64,000 nucleotides of DNA from Pelagovum pacificum (GTDB taxonomy: Bacteria; Pseudomonadota; Alphaproteobacteria; Rhodobacterales; Rhodobacteraceae), in assembly GCF_016134045.1 (NCBI RefSeq), contig NZ_CP065915.1:992001-1056000 (forward strand), written 5' to 3'. Position numbers and translations under genes: made by a program. Below are positions 62,068 to 64,000 of this stretch, piece after piece. Positions within the stretch are counted from its first letter, which is position 1, and every line of letters begins with the position of its first letter. A model generated the notes under the pieces. The model had not been told where the DNA came from. It ran no database searches and saw only the letters and a list, made by a program, of their open reading frames with translations.

Positions 62068-64000
62068 TCAGCCGTTCGGCATGTTTAGCCGCGTCTGGCG
62101 GCCGCCCCGGCTGTAGGTCAGAAAGCTGTCGCCGATCGAGGTAACCTGTCCGCCATCCAGCCGGTCGCCCACTTTCACGTGCACGAAACGGCCGTTCGAC
62201 AGGCGTACCATGGCGCGGCGGTCGTCGACCCGGCCGAAGATCCCGATCAGGTTGTTCTGACGCAGGTTGATCGCGCGCGAGAGGGTCGCGGCCTGCGCCA
62301 CGCTGCCCGCCGTCGGGCCCGAGGGCGCTGCGGCGCGCGCCACCGTGGCCGCGGGCTGCTGTGCGGCCGGTTGCTGGGCCGCCGGCTGCGTCGTCTGCTG
62401 ACGCGGCGCCGCGCGGCGGGCACGATCGACGATGGTCGCCATGTTGCGCGGCCGGGCATCGGGATGGATCGAGCGCGGCACGGCGTTGCGCGTCGCGGTG
62501 GAGAAGCCGGCGGGCACGCTGCTGTTCAGCGCGGCGGCGGCGGCGGCGAGCGTCGCTTCGACGTCGGGACCGGTGTCCTCGATCTCGGCTTCAGGCTCCG
62601 GCTCTTCTTCGAGCTCTTCCTGCATCGCGGCCAGCACCTCGTCCGGGACCAGCCCATCGGGCCGGGGGGAGGGGCGGAACCCTTCGAGCGCGGGGTCGGC
62701 GACGAGCTCCGCCGGCGCCTGCGACGCGGCGAGCGTGATGTTTTCGGGCCGCATCGTCGGGCGCAGGCCGGTCAGAGCGACACCGCCGTTCGGGACGGTG
62801 TCGAGCGCGGCGCTGTCGTCGGACTCCGCACCGGCAGCAGCGGCAGCCGCTGCTGCGACGGCGGCAGGCCGTGTCGGCGGGTCGATCGCGGCAGTGTCGA
62901 CGAAGCGCACCGGAACCGCGTCCGTTGGCGCGACGATGGTGTCGGCGGCGTCGGACTCTTCGGTGCCGGGCCGGATCGGCGGGTCGACGGCGGCACTGTC
63001 GAGCAGGATCACCGGTGCCGCGTCATCTTCCGATGGCGCGTCGGCGCTCGCCGGCGTCGGCCGGGTCGGCGGGTTCACCCCCGGATTGTCGCGGAACACG
63101 ACGCCCGGCGATGCACTGGCCGGCGCCTCGGCAGGTGCGTCCGGCGCGGCGACATCGCTGTCGTCGCGAGTCGGCGGATTGACCAGCGCGGTGTCGATGA
63201 TGGTCACGTCCGACGTCGGCTCGGCTTCCGGTGCCGCCGCAGGCTCGATGCTGGCCGGTGCCGTGCGGGTCGGCGGATTGACCGGCGCGGACGAGACGAT
63301 CGTCAGGCCGTCGGGGCTGTCCGTTTCCGGATCGGTGGCGGTTTCCGAACCCGTGTCCGTTTCGACGGCGACATCGACATCGGATGTCGACAGAGTGCCC
63401 GGACGCACCGGCGGATTGACCGGACGGCTGTCCACGAACGCGACGGCGGCGGTCTCGGTCGCCTCTTCGACGGCGTCGTCCGTGTCGGCGGTCGCTTCCG
63501 CGGCGGCGAGGGCGACGGCCTCCGCGAACGGATCGGCGGGGGCCTCTTCCTCGGGCGCGGGCTCCGGCGCGGGGCGCAGGGCGACCTCGACCGGGGCGGC
63601 GCCGACGATGCGGCGCAGTCCGTCGGAGGCGACGACTTCGGCACCTTCGGGCAAGTTGTCGGTCACATCGGGCGGCGGCGCGACGGTGCCGGGACGGATC
63701 GGCGGCTCCCGCTCCGGCGCGCCGGAGAAGACGAGGATGCCGTCCGGCGTCAGGGTTCCGTCCGCGGTGGCGAGGATGAAGCCCTCATCATCTCGGTCGA
63801 ACGTCGCGCCGGCAGGCGGCGGATCGGCCGGTGTCGGAATCCGGACATCCGTCGCGGAGGCGAGTGTTTCGGGCAGGCCGACAGGCTGCGACAGCCGGTC
63901 GACATCATCGGTCGGCGGCACCGGCACCTCGCCAAGCGCAGTGGTGCGCGGCGTCACCGGCAGGCGCGGCGCACGCTGCCAGACACCTGTCGCGGCATAG
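62068..64000 (-). CDS. Repeat-rich secreted protein with a C-terminal PilP-like domain (5' partial)
   Basis: The frame is open to the right window edge, so the N-terminus is missing. The visible part is about 644 residues. Residues before the final 80 are Pro/Ala/Asp/Glu-rich and contain at least seven [ND/E]PP[TIV]R repeats about 35 residues apart. The last 75 residues (AINLRQNNLIGIFGRVDDRR, VRLSNGRFVHVKVGDRLDGG) match the small PilP/GspC-like domain common on long secreted proteins of Rhodobacterales. It is probably periplasmic or cell-surface; function unknown. Confidence 0.78.
   Translation of the reverse strand, partial: YAATGVWQRAPRLPVTPRTTALGEVPVPPTDDVDRLSQPVGLPETLASATDVRIPTPADPPPAGATFDRDDEGFILATADGTLTPDGILVFSGAPEREPPIRPGTVAPPPDVTDNLPEGAEVVASDGLRRIVGAAPVEVALRPAPEPAPEEEAPADPFAEAVALAAAEATADTDDAVEEATETAAVAFVDSRPVNPPVRPGTLSTSDVDVAVETDTGSETATDPETDSPDGLTIVSSAPVNPPTRTAPASIEPAAAPEAEPTSDVTIIDTALVNPPTRDDSDVAAPDAPAEAPASASPGVVFRDNPGVNPPTRPTPASADAPSEDDAAPVILLDSAAVDPPIRPGTEESDAADTIVAPTDAVPVRFVDTAAIDPPTRPAAVAAAAAAAAGAESDDSAALDTVPNGGVALTGLRPTMRPENITLAASQAPAELVADPALEGFRPSPRPDGLVPDEVLAAMQEELEEEPEPEAEIEDTGPDVEATLAAAAAALNSSVPAGFSTATRNAVPRSIHPDARPRNMATIVDRARRAAPRQQTTQPAAQQPAAQQPAATVARAAAPSGPTAGSVAQAATLSRAINLRQNNLIGIFGRVDDRRAMVRLSNGRFVHVKVGDRLDGGQVTSIGDSFLTYSRGGRQTRLNMPNG
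62680..63712 (-). repeat. Degenerate PPxR coding repeats
   Basis: At least seven units encode VNPPTRP-like motifs (EPPIRP, NPPVRP, NPPTRT, NPPTRD, NPPTRP, DPPIRP, DPPTRP) at intervals of about 100 bases, with Ser/Ala/Asp/Glu-rich spacers. Two more diverged units (RPTMRP, RPSPRP) follow. Confidence 0.7.

Overview
The window is GC-rich, tightly packed alphaproteobacterial DNA. The core operon order (murA, a DUF2948 gene, hisD, a UPF0262 gene, a low-molecular-weight phosphatase gene, then infA, maf, a short RNase E/G gene and yacG), the Hint/RTX secreted proteins and the C-terminal PilP-like protein all point to the order Rhodobacterales (Roseobacter/Rhodobacter relatives). The species cannot be named from the sequence alone.

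Positions 1 to about 20,600 hold the late half of a lambda-like siphovirus prophage, all on the + strand. The order is terminase large subunit (N-terminus lost at the window edge), gpW-like connector, portal, prohead protease fused to major capsid protein, decoration protein, head completion and neck genes, tail tube, tail assembly chaperone with a programmed -1 frameshift, tape measure, tail tip proteins, a tailspike carrying an SGNH-type esterase, cargo genes, and a lysis cassette. The lysis cassette has small membrane proteins, a membrane domain fused to a GH24 endolysin, and overlapping spanin-like genes. Most junctions are ATGA or TGATG overlaps. No integrase, repressor or replication genes are in view, so the early region must lie left of the window.

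Positions 20,600 to 26,400 are an accessory strip of uneven, partly lower GC. It has small membrane proteins, a YbjQ-family protein, two intact copies and one decayed copy of a small zinc-ribbon gene placed between unrelated cargo genes, a candidate terminated small RNA, a Ca2+/Na+ exchanger and an HPP-CBS membrane protein. It ends at a tRNA-Thr(GGT) gene whose 3' end faces the prophage, so this tRNA may be the integration target of the island.

Positions 26,400 to 64,000 are chromosomal backbone. They hold the murA to yacG cluster (with an extra NTF2-like/acetyltransferase/nitrilase trio inserted before infA), pepN, a malate synthase G / alpha-beta hydrolase / GlcG-like set, a class I glutamine-amidotransferase-like hydrolase, D-lyxose isomerase, pntAB proton-translocating transhydrogenase flanked by two Hint-domain proteins, a Do-like periplasmic protease, Ada, a 2Fe-2S ferredoxin, cobS and cobT for the cobalamin lower ligand, a CPA2 cation/proton antiporter, and the end of a long repeat-rich secreted protein cut by the right window edge.

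The most notable items are the GGGAAAC frameshift site with a zinc-knuckle extension in the tail chaperone, the membrane-domain/GH24 lysis fusion, and the zinc-ribbon/cargo alternation at the prophage right flank. No clearly new multi-gene defence or signalling system could be demonstrated.
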